Source: Candidatus Nitricoxidivorans perseverans
GTDB lineage: Bacteria > Pseudomonadota > Gammaproteobacteria > Burkholderiales > Rhodocyclaceae
Direction of reading: 5' to 3'
Length of the DNA stretch: 64,000 bases
Assembly: GCA_030246985.1 (NCBI GenBank)
Contig: CP107246.1
Location: 560,282-624,281 of the forward strand
Shown: one piece after another, positions 33,529-46,830 of the stretch
Numbering within the stretch: the stretch's first letter is position 1
Layout of the letters: each line of letters opens with the position of its first letter
The notes under the pieces: generated by a model
What the model was told of the DNA's origin: nothing
Databases searched by the model: none
The model's input: the letters and a program-made list of their open reading frames with translations, nothing else
Made by a program: the position numbers and the translations under genes

Positions 33529-34506
33529 ATGCTCGCCTACATTACCCGCCGTCTGCTCTATGCGCTCCCGATCCTGATCGGGGTGAATCTCATCACCTTC
33601 GCGCTGTTCTTCGTGGTGAACAGCCCGGACGACATGGCGCGCATGCAGCTCGGCATCAAGCGCGTGACGCCCGAGGCCATCGAAAAATGGAAGGCCGAGC
33701 GCGGCTACGACAGGCCGCTCGTCTGGAACGAGCGGGCGACGGGGACGGGCAAGGCCACCGAGACCATCTTCTTCTCAAAGTCGGTGAGGATGTTCGCCTT
33801 CGACTTCGGCCGCGCCGACGACGGCCGCGACATCGCCCGCGAAATCCGGATGCGCATGGGGCCCTCGCTCGCCGTGGCGCTGCCCGTGTTCGTGCTGGGC
33901 CTGTTCGCCACCCTTTCGTTCGCGCTGCTGCTGGTGTATTTCCGCGCCACCACCCTCGACTTCGCCGGCGTCGTGCTGTGCGTCGCCATGATGTCGATCT
34001 CGGGCCTCTTCTACATCATCGGCGGGCAGTGGCTGGTGTCCAAGGTCTGGCACCTCGTGCCGATTTCCGGGTTCGGCGATGGGCTCGACGCGGCGAAGTT
34101 CGTCGTGCTGCCGGTGGCGATCGGCGTCATCGGCGGCATCGGCGCCGGCGCCCGCTGGTACCGGACGATCTTCCTGGAGGAGATCGGCAGGGACTACGTG
34201 CGCACGGCGCGGGCCAAGGGGCTTTCCGAGCGGCTCGTGCTGTTCCGCCACGTGCTGCGCAACGCGATGATCCCCATCCTCACCGGCGTCATCGTCGTCA
34301 TCCCGAGCCTGTTCCTCGGCAGCCTGCTGATCGAATCCTTCTTCGGCATCCCTGGGCTGGGCAGCTACACCATCGACGCGATCAACGCCCAGGATTTCGC
34401 CGTGGTGCGCGCGATGGTGTTCATCGGCTCGCTGCTCTACATCGTCGGGCTGCTGCTGACCGACATTTCCTACACGCTGGTCGACCCGAGGGTACGTTTT
34501 CAGTGA
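33529..34506 (+). CDS. Oligopeptide-type ABC transporter permease (DppB/YejB-like)
   Basis: A 325-residue inner-membrane permease with six helices. The N-terminus MLAYITRRLLYALPILIGVN is the typical BPD_transp_1 start, and the EAA-like loop EEIGRDYVRTARAKGLSERL couples to the ATPase. An extra loop (about 40-105), as in YejB-type peptide permeases, lies between helices 1 and 2. A strong ribosome binding site GGGGGAGGG precedes the ATG. No substrate-binding protein gene lies upstream, where the mobile segment ends. Confidence 0.92.
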   Translation: MLAYITRRLLYALPILIGVNLITFALFFVVNSPDDMARMQLGIKRVTPEAIEKWKAERGYDRPLVWNERATGTGKATETIFFSKSVRMFAFDFGRADDGRDIAREIRMRMGPSLAVALPVFVLGLFATLSFALLLVYFRATTLDFAGVVLCVAMMSISGLFYIIGGQWLVSKVWHLVPISGFGDGLDAAKFVVLPVAIGVIGGIGAGARWYRTIFLEEIGRDYVRTARAKGLSERLVLFRHVLRNAMIPILTGVIVVIPSLFLGSLLIESFFGIPGLGSYTIDAINAQDFAVVRAMVFIGSLLYIVGLLLTDISYTLVDPRVRFQ

Positions 34507-35633
34507 AGCCGATGCTGCTCTGGTCGGACGCCCTGTTCTTCCTGCTGATCGCGGCGGTCGCGGGCGGCGCGTGGTGGGCGCGGGGCCAGAAGCACCTGCG
34601 CCTGGCCTGGGCGCAGGTGGGGGCCAGCCGCGTCGGCCTGGGCGCGGCGGCGGTGCTGGCGGTCTTCTTCGCGATCGGACTCGCCGATTCGCTGCACTAC
34701 CGCGAGCGGCTGCCCGATTCCGGCAATAGTCAGTCGCCGCAATACGCCGTCGAGGTGCTCTCCGCGCTCGACGCGCTGCTGATGCCCCTGAAGACGCGTA
34801 CCGAGAAGACTTATTCGGCGCCGCTGGCGACGCACCTCTACGCCAAGGAAACGATGGAGGACGGCAGCCGGGGCTTCCCGCCGCTGAAGCATCCCGGCGC
34901 GCACCTGCTCGGCACCGACAAGGTGGGCCAGGACGTCCTCTACCTTTCGCTCAAGAGCATCCGCACGGGCCTCCTGATCGGCACGCTGACGACGCTCATC
35001 ATGCTGCCGGCGGCGGTGTTCCTCGGCATCCTCGCCGGCTACGCGGGCGGCTGGGTTGACGACGTCATACAGTACCTCTACACGACGCTCAACTCGATCC
35101 CCGGCGTGCTGCTGATCGCCGCGGCCGTGCTGATGATGCAGGTCGTCATCGACACCCATCCCGGTTGGTTCGCCACGGCCGCCGAACGCGCGGACGCGCG
35201 CCTGCTGGCGCTGTGCGCCATCCTCGGCGTGACGAGCTGGACGGGCCTGTGCCGGTTGCTGCGCGGCGAGACCCTCAAGCTGCGCGAGATGGAATACGTC
35301 CAGGCGGCGCGGGCCTTCGGCGCTTCCGGCCTGGCGATCATGCTGCGTCATATCCTGCCCAACGTCATGCACATCGTCATCATCGCCCTCGTCATGGACT
35401 TTTCCGGCCTGGTGCTGGCCGAGGCGGTGCTCTCCTACGTCGGCATCGGCGTCGACCCGAACACCGTCAGCTTCGGCGCCATGATCAACACGGCGCGCAT
35501 GGAGCTGGCGCGCGAACCCATGGTCTGGTGGTCGCTGGCCGCCGCCTTCTGCTTCATGTTCGTGCTCGTGCTCGCGGCCAACCTGTTCGCCGACGTCGTG
35601 CGCGACGCGTTTGATCCGCGGGCGGCGAAATGA
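34503..35633 (+). CDS. Oligopeptide-type ABC transporter permease (DppC/YejE-like)
   Basis: A 376-residue permease starting with GTG that overlaps the stop of the first permease (GTGA). The long N-terminal extension with one helix and an extracytoplasmic region is YejE-like. The core contains HLLGTDKVGQDVLYLSL, helices and the coupling loop EMEYVQAARAFGASGLAIML. It pairs with the upstream permease to form the heterodimeric channel. A longer frame from 33687 is a shadow of the first gene. Confidence 0.92.
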   Translation: MKPMLLWSDALFFLLIAAVAGGAWWARGQKHLRLAWAQVGASRVGLGAAAVLAVFFAIGLADSLHYRERLPDSGNSQSPQYAVEVLSALDALLMPLKTRTEKTYSAPLATHLYAKETMEDGSRGFPPLKHPGAHLLGTDKVGQDVLYLSLKSIRTGLLIGTLTTLIMLPAAVFLGILAGYAGGWVDDVIQYLYTTLNSIPGVLLIAAAVLMMQVVIDTHPGWFATAAERADARLLALCAILGVTSWTGLCRLLRGETLKLREMEYVQAARAFGASGLAIMLRHILPNVMHIVIIALVMDFSGLVLAEAVLSYVGIGVDPNTVSFGAMINTARMELAREPMVWWSLAAAFCFMFVLVLAANLFADVVRDAFDPRAAK

Positions 35634-37345
35634 CCTTGCTGTCCGTCAGCGACCTCACCGTCGCCATCGGTGCCACGCGGCCGGTGGACGGCGTTTCGTT
35701 CGACATCGCGGAAGGCGAGACCTTCGCGCTGCTCGGCGAGTCGGGCTGCGGGAAGTCCATGACGGCGCTGGCGCTGATGCGGCTCTTGCCGGAGGCGGCG
35801 CGCGTCGCCGGCGGATCGGTCGCCTTCGACGGACGGGATCTCCTGGCGCTTCCCGAGGCGCGGATGCGCGAGGTGCGCGGCGGGGGCATGGCGATGATCT
35901 TCCAGGAGCCGGCCACCAGCCTGAATCCCGTGATGACCATCGGCCGGCAGATCGCCGAGGCGCAGGCCGCCCACGGGCGCGAGGACGATCCCGCGGCGCT
36001 GCTCGAAGCCGTCGGCATCCCGGACCCGCAGCGCCGCCTCGGCGAGTTCCCCTTCCAGCTCTCCGGCGGCATGAAGCAGCGGGCCATGATCGCCATGGCG
36101 CTGGCGGGGCGCCCGCGCCTGCTGATCGCCGACGAACCGACGACGGCGCTAGACGTGACCATCCAGGCGCAGGTGCTCGACCTGCTGGCCCGGCTTCAGT
36201 CGGAGCGGGGCATGGCCATGCTGCTCATCACCCACGATTTCGGCGTGGCGGCGCGCATGGCGGACCGGGTCGGCGTCATGCACGCGGGGCGGCTGGTCGA
36301 GGTGGCCGCGAAGGAGGCTTTTTATCGTGGGCCGGCGCAGCCGTATTCGAAAAAGCTCTTCGCCGCGCTGCCGGAGAACCTGCCGCGGGCGCCCGTGACG
36401 GAGGCGCGGGATCGGCCGCAGCTCGAAGTGGAGGGCCTCGCCGTGCATTTCCCGATCCGGCGCGGCCTGCTGCAACGCACCGTCGGACACGTCAGAGCGG
36501 TGGATGGCGTCTCGCTGGAAGTCGGCGCCGGCGGGACGCTGGCGCTCGTCGGAGAATCGGGCTGCGGCAAAACGACCGTCGGCAAGGCGATCCTGGGGCT
36601 GATTCCCCCGACGGCGGGTGGCGCGCGGTTCGACGGCGAGCCGCTGTCCGGGCTCTCGGCCGGCAGGATGCAGATGGTGTTCCAGGATACCTACGGTTCG
36701 CTCAACCCCCGGATGCGCATCGGGGATACCCTCGCCGAGGGCATGCGCGCGCTCAAGGTGCCCGGAGACGCGGCCGGACTGCTGGAACAGGTGGGACTGT
36801 CGCGCGACATGGCCGGCCGCTGGCCGCACGAGTTTTCCGGCGGTCAGCGCCAGCGCATCGCCATCGCCCGCGCGCTGGCCGTCAGGCCGCGCCTGCTGAT
36901 TCTCGACGAGCCGACCAGCGCGCTGGACGTTTCCGTCCAGGCCCATATCCTCGCGCTGCTGCGGGACTTGCAGGCGCGGCTGGGACTGGCCTATCTCTTC
37001 ATCACCCACAATATCGCCGTGGTCGACTATCTCGCCCGCAAGGTGGCGGTAATGTACCTGGGCCGCATCGTCGAGCGCGGCACGGCGGACGAGGTACTCC
37101 GCGGCGCGAAACACCCTTACACGCAGGCGTTGATGGCGGCGGTGCCGCGCATCGACGGCCTGATCGGGGAAAAACTGCTGGTGCCCGGTGATCCGCCCTC
37201 GCCGGCCAATCCGCCGACGGGATGCCACTTCCATCCGCGCTGTCCGCAGGCGATGGGGATCTGCCGGCACGAATATCCGGCAGAGACCGGGCTTTCGGCA
37301 ACGCATCGACTGCATTGCCATCTATTCGCTACATCTTCTTCCTGA
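35630..37345 (+). CDS. Fused double ATP-binding subunit of peptide ABC transporter (YejF/DppD-DppF-like)
   Basis: A 571-residue cytoplasmic ATPase with two complete nucleotide-binding domains. Domain 1 (1-255) has [25 protein letters not shown] and the Walker [13 protein letters not shown]. Domain 2 (270-545) has [25 protein letters not shown] and [12 protein letters not shown]. The C-terminus holds the Cys motif ([15 protein letters not shown]) typical of oligopeptide ATPases, which may bind an Fe-S cluster. The fused layout fits a YejABEF-like importer. It overlaps the second permease by 4 bases and ends 17 bases inside the convergent mltD gene. Confidence 0.93.
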   Translation: MTLLSVSDLTVAIGATRPVDGVSFDIAEGETFALLGESGCGKSMTALALMRLLPEAARVAGGSVAFDGRDLLALPEARMREVRGGGMAMIFQEPATSLNPVMTIGRQIAEAQAAHGREDDPAALLEAVGIPDPQRRLGEFPFQLSGGMKQRAMIAMALAGRPRLLIADEPTTALDVTIQAQVLDLLARLQSERGMAMLLITHDFGVAARMADRVGVMHAGRLVEVAAKEAFYRGPAQPYSKKLFAALPENLPRAPVTEARDRPQLEVEGLAVHFPIRRGLLQRTVGHVRAVDGVSLEVGAGGTLALVGESGCGKTTVGKAILGLIPPTAGGARFDGEPLSGLSAGRMQMVFQDTYGSLNPRMRIGDTLAEGMRALKVPGDAAGLLEQVGLSRDMAGRWPHEFSGGQRQRIAIARALAVRPRLLILDEPTSALDVSVQAHILALLRDLQARLGLAYLFITHNIAVVDYLARKVAVMYLGRIVERGTADEVLRGAKHPYTQALMAAVPRIDGLIGEKLLVPGDPPSPANPPTGCHFHPRCPQAMGICRHEYPAETGLSATHRLHCHLFATSSS

Positions 37346-38651
37346 CGGACGCGGATTTCTTCTTCATCGTCACCGAAACTTTCCGGATGACCTTGCTCTT
37401 GGCCTTCTGCCTGCCCTTGAATTTTTTCACCCTCGGGGGGTCGGCTGGCGCCCTGGGCAAGACGGCGGCCAGGAGATCGGGGGACGCGTCAGGGCCGGGT
37501 ACCAGCAGGGCGAAGCCGGGGCCGACCTTCGTGCGCCGCGTGATGCCGTTGAGCTGCTTGAGCCGCTCCACGCTGATGCGGAAGCGCCCGGCCACCGAGG
37601 CGAGTTTTTCCGCCTTCTTCAGCCGGTAGGTCGTCCAGTGGGTCAGCGGCTTATCCGCGGCCTCGTGGCGCTCCAGATTATCGAGGAAGGTCTGCACCTT
37701 GCCGGCGGGCAGCACGAGCGGGGCGGGATTGGCACCTGGGATGACCGGCCGATGCCAGGCCGGGTTGAGGGCGATGAACTCTTCCAGCGGAATCTCGGCG
37801 AGCCTCGCGGCGAGCGTCACGTCGACATCGGAGGGCATGTTGACCGTGTCGAAGTAAGGCTCGTTTGGGATCGGGTCCAGGCGAATGCCGAACATTTCGG
37901 GGTCGGCGATGATGTTCTTGAGAGCCTGGAGCTTGGGCACGTAGTGACGCGTTTCGCCGGGCATGGCTAGGCTGGCGTAGTCGGTGGGCAGCCCCTTGGC
38001 CCGGTTCTTCGCGACGGCGCGGGCAACGGCGTGCTCGCCCCAGTTGTAGGAGGCCAGCGCGAGATGCCAGTCGCCATGCATCTCATAGATGGCCTGAAGA
38101 TAGTCGAGCGCGGCGCTGGTGGAGGCGATGATGTCGCGCCGCTCGTCCCTCCATGAATTCTGATCCAGGTCGTACCGCTTGCCGGTGGCCGGAATAAACT
38201 GCCACATGCCCAAGGCGCGGGCGCGGGAGTAGGCGAGCGGGTTGAAGGCGCTTTCCACCATGGGCAGCAGGGCCAGTTCCGTGGGCATGCCGCGCTTTTC
38301 CAGCTCGGTGACGATGTGATGGAGGTAGCGCCGGCTGCGCTCGGCGATGCGCTTGAGCATGTCCGGCCGATTCAAATAATAGGCCTGCTGCCGGGCCACC
38401 AAAGGGCTGTTCAGATCGGCCATGCCGAAGCCGTTGCGGACGTGCTGCCAGAGGTCGTCGGGCGGCGTGGTCAGGTCGATGGTCGGCAGCGGCGGCAGAT
38501 CGTCGCGGATGTCCGGGGTGGCGTTCGTCGCCAGGGAGAGCTCGGTGCTCGGACGGAGGGCCGCTTCGTCCGCCGCGGTCGCGGCCCGTGCGGGCAGCGT
38601 CAGGGCAAAAATCGCGGCCAGCATGCCGACAAAGGAAAGAAAGATGTGCAT
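37329..38651 (-). CDS. mltD: Membrane-bound lytic murein transglycosylase D (MltD)
   Basis: A 440-residue exported protein with a signal peptide (about 1-23). The SLT domain (about 110-240) has the catalytic Glu in LLPMVESAFNPLAYSRA, followed by LGMWQFIPATGKRYDL and LASYNWGEHAV. One LysM peptidoglycan-binding domain is seen near residues 345-390 (YRLKKAEKLASVAGRF). The tail is very Lys-rich. It cleaves glycan strands of the cell wall with 1,6-anhydro products. It is convergent with the ABC ATPase gene. Confidence 0.92.
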   Translation of the reverse strand: MHIFLSFVGMLAAIFALTLPARAATAADEAALRPSTELSLATNATPDIRDDLPPLPTIDLTTPPDDLWQHVRNGFGMADLNSPLVARQQAYYLNRPDMLKRIAERSRRYLHHIVTELEKRGMPTELALLPMVESAFNPLAYSRARALGMWQFIPATGKRYDLDQNSWRDERRDIIASTSAALDYLQAIYEMHGDWHLALASYNWGEHAVARAVAKNRAKGLPTDYASLAMPGETRHYVPKLQALKNIIADPEMFGIRLDPIPNEPYFDTVNMPSDVDVTLAARLAEIPLEEFIALNPAWHRPVIPGANPAPLVLPAGKVQTFLDNLERHEAADKPLTHWTTYRLKKAEKLASVAGRFRISVERLKQLNGITRRTKVGPGFALLVPGPDASPDLLAAVLPRAPADPPRVKKFKGRQKAKSKVIRKVSVTMKKKSASVRKKM

Positions 38652-38703
38652 CGGGATAATTCTATCGTTCGCGGCTCACCACTGCCACCCTTCCATCCGT
38701 CGA

Positions 38704-39465
38704 TCAGAAGACGTTTCTCCACTCCCGAATGGATTTAAATATCTCGACATCGTCGACCGGCGCGTGGCCGAGCCGTTTCGCGGCGGCGGCGACGACCGTG
38801 GGCGCACGAAGCCGCAGGAAGGGGTTGGTGGCGAGTTCCAGGCCGATGGTCGAGGGCAGGGTGGACAGGCCGCGCTTCCGCAGCTTCGCTGCGTCGACGA
38901 TGCGTGCGGCGATGGCGGCATTGTCCGGTTCCACGGCGCGGGCGAAGCGCAGGTTGGACTGGGTGTATTCGTGGGCGCAATAAACGGACGTCTCCGGCGG
39001 CAGGGCCGCCAGGCGGGCGAGGGAGGCTCGCATCTCCCCCATCGTGCCTTCGAAGACGCGCCCGCAGCCGGCGCCGAACAGCACGTCGCCACAGAAGAGA
39101 ACGCCTGGGCGATAATAGGCCACGTGGCCGTGCGTGTGGCCGGGAAGGCCGAGGACGTCGAACTCGATATCGAAGCCGGGCAGGACGAAGCGGTCGCCGT
39201 CCCCCAGCGGGCGGTCGATGCCGGCGATGTTCTCGATTGCCGGGCCGAAGACGGGCACCGGATGGCGGGCGATCAGATCGGCGATGCCTCCGGTATGATC
39301 GCCGTGGCGGTGGGTGACGAGAATCGCGCAAAGACGCGTCTCGTGGGCTTCCAGATGCCGCATCACCGGCGCCGACTCTCCGGGATCGACCACTGCCGCC
39401 GCATCGCCTTTCTGCAGCAGCCAGATATAGTTGTCCTCGAAGGCAGGCAGGGGATGGATTTTCAT
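38704..39465 (-). CDS. gloB: Hydroxyacylglutathione hydrolase (glyoxalase II)
   Basis: A 253-residue metallo-beta-lactamase fold enzyme. The metal motif THRHGDHTGG supplies H52, H54, D56 and H57, and later ligands are in LPGHTHGHVAYY and YCAHEYTQSNLRFA. It hydrolyses S-lactoylglutathione to lactate in methylglyoxal detoxification. It is divergent from the methyltransferase gene with only 14 bases between the start codons, so the promoters must overlap. Confidence 0.95.
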   Translation of the reverse strand: MKIHPLPAFEDNYIWLLQKGDAAAVVDPGESAPVMRHLEAHETRLCAILVTHRHGDHTGGIADLIARHPVPVFGPAIENIAGIDRPLGDGDRFVLPGFDIEFDVLGLPGHTHGHVAYYRPGVLFCGDVLFGAGCGRVFEGTMGEMRASLARLAALPPETSVYCAHEYTQSNLRFARAVEPDNAAIAARIVDAAKLRKRGLSTLPSTIGLELATNPFLRLRAPTVVAAAAKRLGHAPVDDVEIFKSIREWRNVF

Positions 39466-39479
39466 AACGGCGCATTCTA

Positions 39480-40223
39480 ATGGCGATTCAGGAATTCTCG
39501 GACTGGCTGGCGACTCCCCAGGGCGGCTACGTGCTCGACTGGGAGCGGAAGAAGCACGACCAGCTCCTGGCCGACATCTTCGGCTTCAACGCCATGCAGG
39601 TCGGCCTGTCGGCCGTGGATTACCTGCGCGCCAACCGCATGCCCTTCCATTTTTTCTGCGATGGCCGGACGATCGGCGAGGCCGGCGCGGGCGTGCGCGC
39701 CGACCCGCATCACCTGCCTTTCGCCGGCAACAGCGTCGACCTTGTCGTGCTGCCCCACGTGCTGGAGTTCGACGACAACCCGCACCAGATCCTGCGCGAA
39801 GTCGAGCGGGTGCTGGTGCCGGAGGGCAGCGTCGTCGTCACCGGTTTTAATCCTTACAGCCTGTGGGGCGTGCGCCGCAGCCTGGTCCGGCGGCCGGCCC
39901 TGCCGCCCTGGCGTGGCCGCTACATCGGCGTGCCGCGCCTGCGCGACTGGTTTGCCCTCCTGGGCATGGAAACTCGGGCCGGCGCTTTCGGCTGCTACGC
40001 GCCGGCGGTGAACCAGGAAAAATGGCTGCGGCGCTGGAAATTCATGGAGCTGGCCGGCGATCGCTGGTGGCCCATCGCCGGCGCCGTCTATGTCATCCAG
40101 GCCATCAAGCGCCAGCACGGCATGCGGCTCATCACGCCGGCTTGGCAGAACCGGAGGGCTCGGGCCAAGGCGCTGGCGCCGGTCACGCAGAAACCGGCAA
40201 CCCAGAAGAACGAGTATCCATGA
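39480..40223 (+). CDS. Class I SAM-dependent methyltransferase (type 11)
   Basis: A 247-residue protein with a Methyltransf_11 core. The acidic second strand is modified, and the later strands are [20 protein letters not shown] and [19 protein letters not shown]. It is a conserved neighbour of gloB and rnhA in proteobacteria. The substrate is unknown. Its stop overlaps the rnhA start by 4 bases. Confidence 0.88.
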   Translation: MAIQEFSDWLATPQGGYVLDWERKKHDQLLADIFGFNAMQVGLSAVDYLRANRMPFHFFCDGRTIGEAGAGVRADPHHLPFAGNSVDLVVLPHVLEFDDNPHQILREVERVLVPEGSVVVTGFNPYSLWGVRRSLVRRPALPPWRGRYIGVPRLRDWFALLGMETRAGAFGCYAPAVNQEKWLRRWKFMELAGDRWWPIAGAVYVIQAIKRQHGMRLITPAWQNRRARAKALAPVTQKPATQKNEYP

Positions 40224-40663
40224 CCCAAACAGTGGATATCTATACGGACGGCGCATGCAGCGGCAATCCGGGGCCGGGCGGCTGGGGCGCCATCCTGCGC
40301 TTCGACGGCAGGGAGAAGGAGCTTCATGGCGGCGAAGCGCAGACGACCAACAACCGCATGGAGCTCATGGCCGTCATCGAAGCCCTGCGGGCGCTGAAGC
40401 GGCCGGTGGCGGCGCGGGTGCATACGGACTCGCAATACGTGCAGAAGGGCATCAGCGAATGGATTCACGGCTGGAAGCGGCGCGGCTGGAAAACGGCCGC
40501 CAAGCAGCCGGTGAAGAACGAGGATCTATGGCGGATGCTGGATGCCCTGGCGGCGGGGCACCGCATCGAATGGGTCTGGGTGAAGGGCCATGCGGGGCAT
40601 CCGGAAAACGAGCGGGCCGACGCACTGGCCCGGCGCGGCATCGACGGCATCAGGGGGACATGA
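40220..40663 (+). CDS. rnhA: Ribonuclease HI
   Basis: A 147-residue RNase H with all four catalytic acids: [40 protein letters not shown] and [10 protein letters not shown], plus the basic handle [14 protein letters not shown]. It removes RNA from RNA:DNA hybrids. The start ATG at 40220 overlaps the methyltransferase stop; a longer frame from 39863 is a shadow. dnaQ follows 1 base after its stop. Confidence 0.96.
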   Translation: MTQTVDIYTDGACSGNPGPGGWGAILRFDGREKELHGGEAQTTNNRMELMAVIEALRALKRPVAARVHTDSQYVQKGISEWIHGWKRRGWKTAAKQPVKNEDLWRMLDALAAGHRIEWVWVKGHAGHPENERADALARRGIDGIRGT

Positions 40664-40664
40664 A

Positions 40665-41366
40665 ATGCGCAGGGTTGTTCTGGACACCGAAACGACCGGC
40701 CTGGACTTCCGGCTCGGCCATCGCGTCATCGAGGTCGGCTGCGTCGAGATGGTCGGCAGGAAGCCGACCGGCCGGCATTTCCACCGCTACCTCAATCCGG
40801 AGCGGGAGATCGACGCCGGCGCGGTGGCGGTGCATGGCCTGACGAACGAGTTCCTGGCCGACAAGCCGAAGTTCGGCGAGATTGCCGCGGAGCTGTCCGA
40901 TTTCGTCCGCGACGCCGAACTGGTCATCCACAATGCGCCCTTCGACGTCGGCTTCCTCAACTTCGAGCTGGGATTGCTGGACCTGCCGCCGCTCGACCAG
41001 ATCAGCGATGGCATCGTCGACTCGCTGAAGATGGCCAGGGAAATGCGTCCGGGCCGCAAGAATTCGCTCGACGCCCTGTGCGCCGAATACGGCGTGGACA
41101 ACACCCGCCGCGAGCTGCACGGCGCATTGCTGGACGCGGAACTGCTGGCCGAGGTCTGGCTGGCCATGACCCGCGGCCAGGAAAGCCTGGTCATGGAACT
41201 GGACATGTCCTCCGCCGAAACGGCCATTCCCGAGGCTGGCGATCGGATGCCGCTTGTCGTGCTGCGCGCCAGTGAAGAAGAACTGGCCGAGCACGAGCGG
41301 GTGCTGCGCGAGATCGACAAGGCCAGCAAGGGCAAGTGCCTCTGGAACCTCGTGGCTACCGCCTGA
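40665..41366 (+). CDS. dnaQ: DNA polymerase III epsilon subunit (3'-5' proofreading exonuclease)
   Basis: A 233-residue DEDDh exonuclease. Exo I is VLDTETTGLD, Exo II HNAPFDVGFLNFEL, Exo III HGALLDAELLAEVWLAM with the catalytic His. The C-terminal segment would contact the alpha subunit. An AGGGGG ribosome binding site precedes ATG 40665. The rnhA-dnaQ pairing is a common arrangement. Its 3' end overlaps a convergent membrane protein gene by 11 bases. Confidence 0.95.
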   Translation: MRRVVLDTETTGLDFRLGHRVIEVGCVEMVGRKPTGRHFHRYLNPEREIDAGAVAVHGLTNEFLADKPKFGEIAAELSDFVRDAELVIHNAPFDVGFLNFELGLLDLPPLDQISDGIVDSLKMAREMRPGRKNSLDALCAEYGVDNTRRELHGALLDAELLAEVWLAMTRGQESLVMELDMSSAETAIPEAGDRMPLVVLRASEEELAEHERVLREIDKASKGKCLWNLVATA

Positions 41367-42333
41367 AGGCCGCCAACGCCATGGTGGCGAGCAGCCACAG
41401 GGCGGCGGCGATCCCGATGCCGTAGCCGAAGGCGCTGCCAGCCGCCGCCAGCGGGCCGGCGGCGAGGAGCAGCGCCGCGCGCGTCCGGGCGAAGGCCGCG
41501 AGCCGCGACCGCCGGCTCCTGTGCCATTCCGTCTGGATGCCGGGCCGAAGCCACACGGGCAGGAGCTGTGCCACCGCGCCGCTGACGAGCGGCAGAAGGA
41601 ACCCGATGGCGAAAAGCGGCAGCGCATCGCGCCCGCCCGGCGTTCCCAGGCCGTGGGCGACGCCGTGGAGCAGCGAGAACGCGAGGCCGGCCACGGCGGC
41701 GAGAAGCAGCGGCGCCGGCTGCCGTGGCGCGAAAAAGTCGGCGGCCGTTGGATTCGGCTTGCCGATTACCGTCGGCAGCAGCACTTTCAGGGTGCCGGTC
41801 GCGGTCAGCCCGATGAAACCGAGCATGTTGACGTGGAGATGGAAAAGGCGCAGGGCATGGGCGTGTTCGGGCAGCCAGGGCGAGACGCCGACCGCCATGA
41901 GCCCCAGGCCGAGACAGGCCAGCGCCGCGGCGTACCAGCGCAGGCAGGGATGCGCCCGTCCCAGGCAGGCGCGCCGCCGCCGTTCCATCCAGAGCGCAAA
42001 TCCGGCGACGACCGCGAAGGCGGCCCAGGGCGCGGCGAGCCGGACGATTTCGCCGCCATGGACGAACCAGCCGACGATGGAAAGCCCTGCCAGGAACGCG
42101 GCGAACGGCAGCGCCGCGAGCGCGCGCGGCGCCATCCGGGTGCGCGTGAGCACCGGCACGAAATAAGCCATGGCGGCCAAAATCATCGGCAAGGCGCCGA
42201 CCGCGAAGACGAGATGCCAGAGCGCGGCCGGCGGCCAGTGCTCCCATGCCGCGACGCCGGCCGAAGCGAGCATGATCGCCGCGGCCGTAGCCGCGGCGAA
42301 GGCGGGAACGACTTTATTGCTTGATGAAGTCAA
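41356..42333 (-). CDS. Heme-copper oxidase subunit I-like / NnrS-like membrane protein
   Basis: A 325-residue polytopic membrane protein with about ten helices. Histidine-bearing helices include HALRLFHLHVNMLGFIGLTA and SLLHGVAHGLG, resembling the CcoN/NorB-like fold seen in uncharacterised proteins of denitrification clusters. It is too short for a full oxidase subunit and I see no complete set of heme and copper ligands. It begins inside the end of the DUF2249 gene (20-base overlap), so both are one operon, behind a predicted FNR/DNR-type promoter. Confidence 0.65.
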   Translation of the reverse strand: MTSSSNKVVPAFAAATAAAIMLASAGVAAWEHWPPAALWHLVFAVGALPMILAAMAYFVPVLTRTRMAPRALAALPFAAFLAGLSIVGWFVHGGEIVRLAAPWAAFAVVAGFALWMERRRRACLGRAHPCLRWYAAALACLGLGLMAVGVSPWLPEHAHALRLFHLHVNMLGFIGLTATGTLKVLLPTVIGKPNPTAADFFAPRQPAPLLLAAVAGLAFSLLHGVAHGLGTPGGRDALPLFAIGFLLPLVSGAVAQLLPVWLRPGIQTEWHRSRRSRLAAFARTRAALLLAAGPLAAAGSAFGYGIGIAAALWLLATMALAAFRR

Positions 42334-42580
42334 TGACGATCTCGCCGGGTTCCCGGCGCAGGTACTCGATGGCCACGCCGTTGCCGTAGCGCTGGGTCAT
42401 CTGCTGGAGGAGCGGCAGGGGGTCGTGGTCGTTGACGAAGCGCATGCGCTCGCCGCCGAGCAGGGCGTCCATCGCCCCGAAAATGGCCGCGTGGCGGAAG
42501 CGCTTGGCGATGCCGCGGGCATCGAAGGGATAAATGCCGTCGGGCTTCGTGTGGTTGCAGACGTGATGGATGGTTTGCAT
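42314..42580 (-). CDS. DUF2249 domain protein
   Basis: An 88-residue soluble protein starting MQTIHHVCNHTKPDGIYPFD, with the family core RFRHAAIFGAMDALLGGERM and VNDHDPLPLLQQM. DUF2249 proteins occur with hemerythrins, NnrS and nitric-oxide reductase genes. AGGAG lies upstream of the ATG at slightly long spacing. A longer frame to 42820 would run through the promoter region and into pyrG, so it is rejected. It is the first gene of the operon with the heme-copper-like membrane protein. Confidence 0.88.
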   Translation of the reverse strand: MQTIHHVCNHTKPDGIYPFDARGIAKRFRHAAIFGAMDALLGGERMRFVNDHDPLPLLQQMTQRYGNGVAIEYLRREPGEIVIDFIKQ

Positions 42581-42605
42581 GTTATGGGTGCTCCTGTGGG
42601 TTGGG

Positions 42606-46480
<3,875 letters not shown>

Positions 46481-46499
46481 TCCTGTCGCTTCCGCTGCC

Positions 46500-46778
46500 A
46501 TGAGGTGGCCGACCCTGGTGCTGGTGGTCCTGATCGCCCTGCTGCAGTATCCGCTGTGGCTGGGCAAGGGCGGATGGCTCCGGGTCTGGGAAATGAATCG
46601 CCAGCTCGAGGCCCAGCGCGAGGTCAATCACAAGCTTGAAAGCCGCAACGCCGGCCTCGATGCCGAGGTGCGAGATCTGAAGACGGGCATGGAAGCCATT
46701 GAAGAGCGAGCCCGCTACGAGCTGGGCCTGGTCAAGGAAGGGGAAGTCTTCGTTCAGGTGCCGCAGCGGCGGCCGTAG
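46500..46778 (+). CDS. ftsB: Cell division protein FtsB
   Basis: A 92-residue bitopic protein: a short N-terminus, one membrane helix (about 4-20, [16 protein letters not shown]) and a coiled coil (about 30-70) with a Leu heptad pattern, then the conserved [18 protein letters not shown]. FtsB acts with FtsL and FtsQ in the divisome. Its place after eno is standard in proteobacteria. Confidence 0.94.
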   Translation: MRWPTLVLVVLIALLQYPLWLGKGGWLRVWEMNRQLEAQREVNHKLESRNAGLDAEVRDLKTGMEAIEERARYELGLVKEGEVFVQVPQRRP

Positions 46779-46830
46779 GGCGCGGGCGGAGGAGGCTGTT
46801 TCTCGATCGGCGTAACGATTAGGGGGTGCC

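Noticed and set aside
36518-36540. Apparent copy of the dispersed repeat in the ABC ATPase gene
   Set aside because: It lies in the conserved segment before the second Walker A, where [14 protein letters not shown] is close to the family norm; codon usage explains the match.
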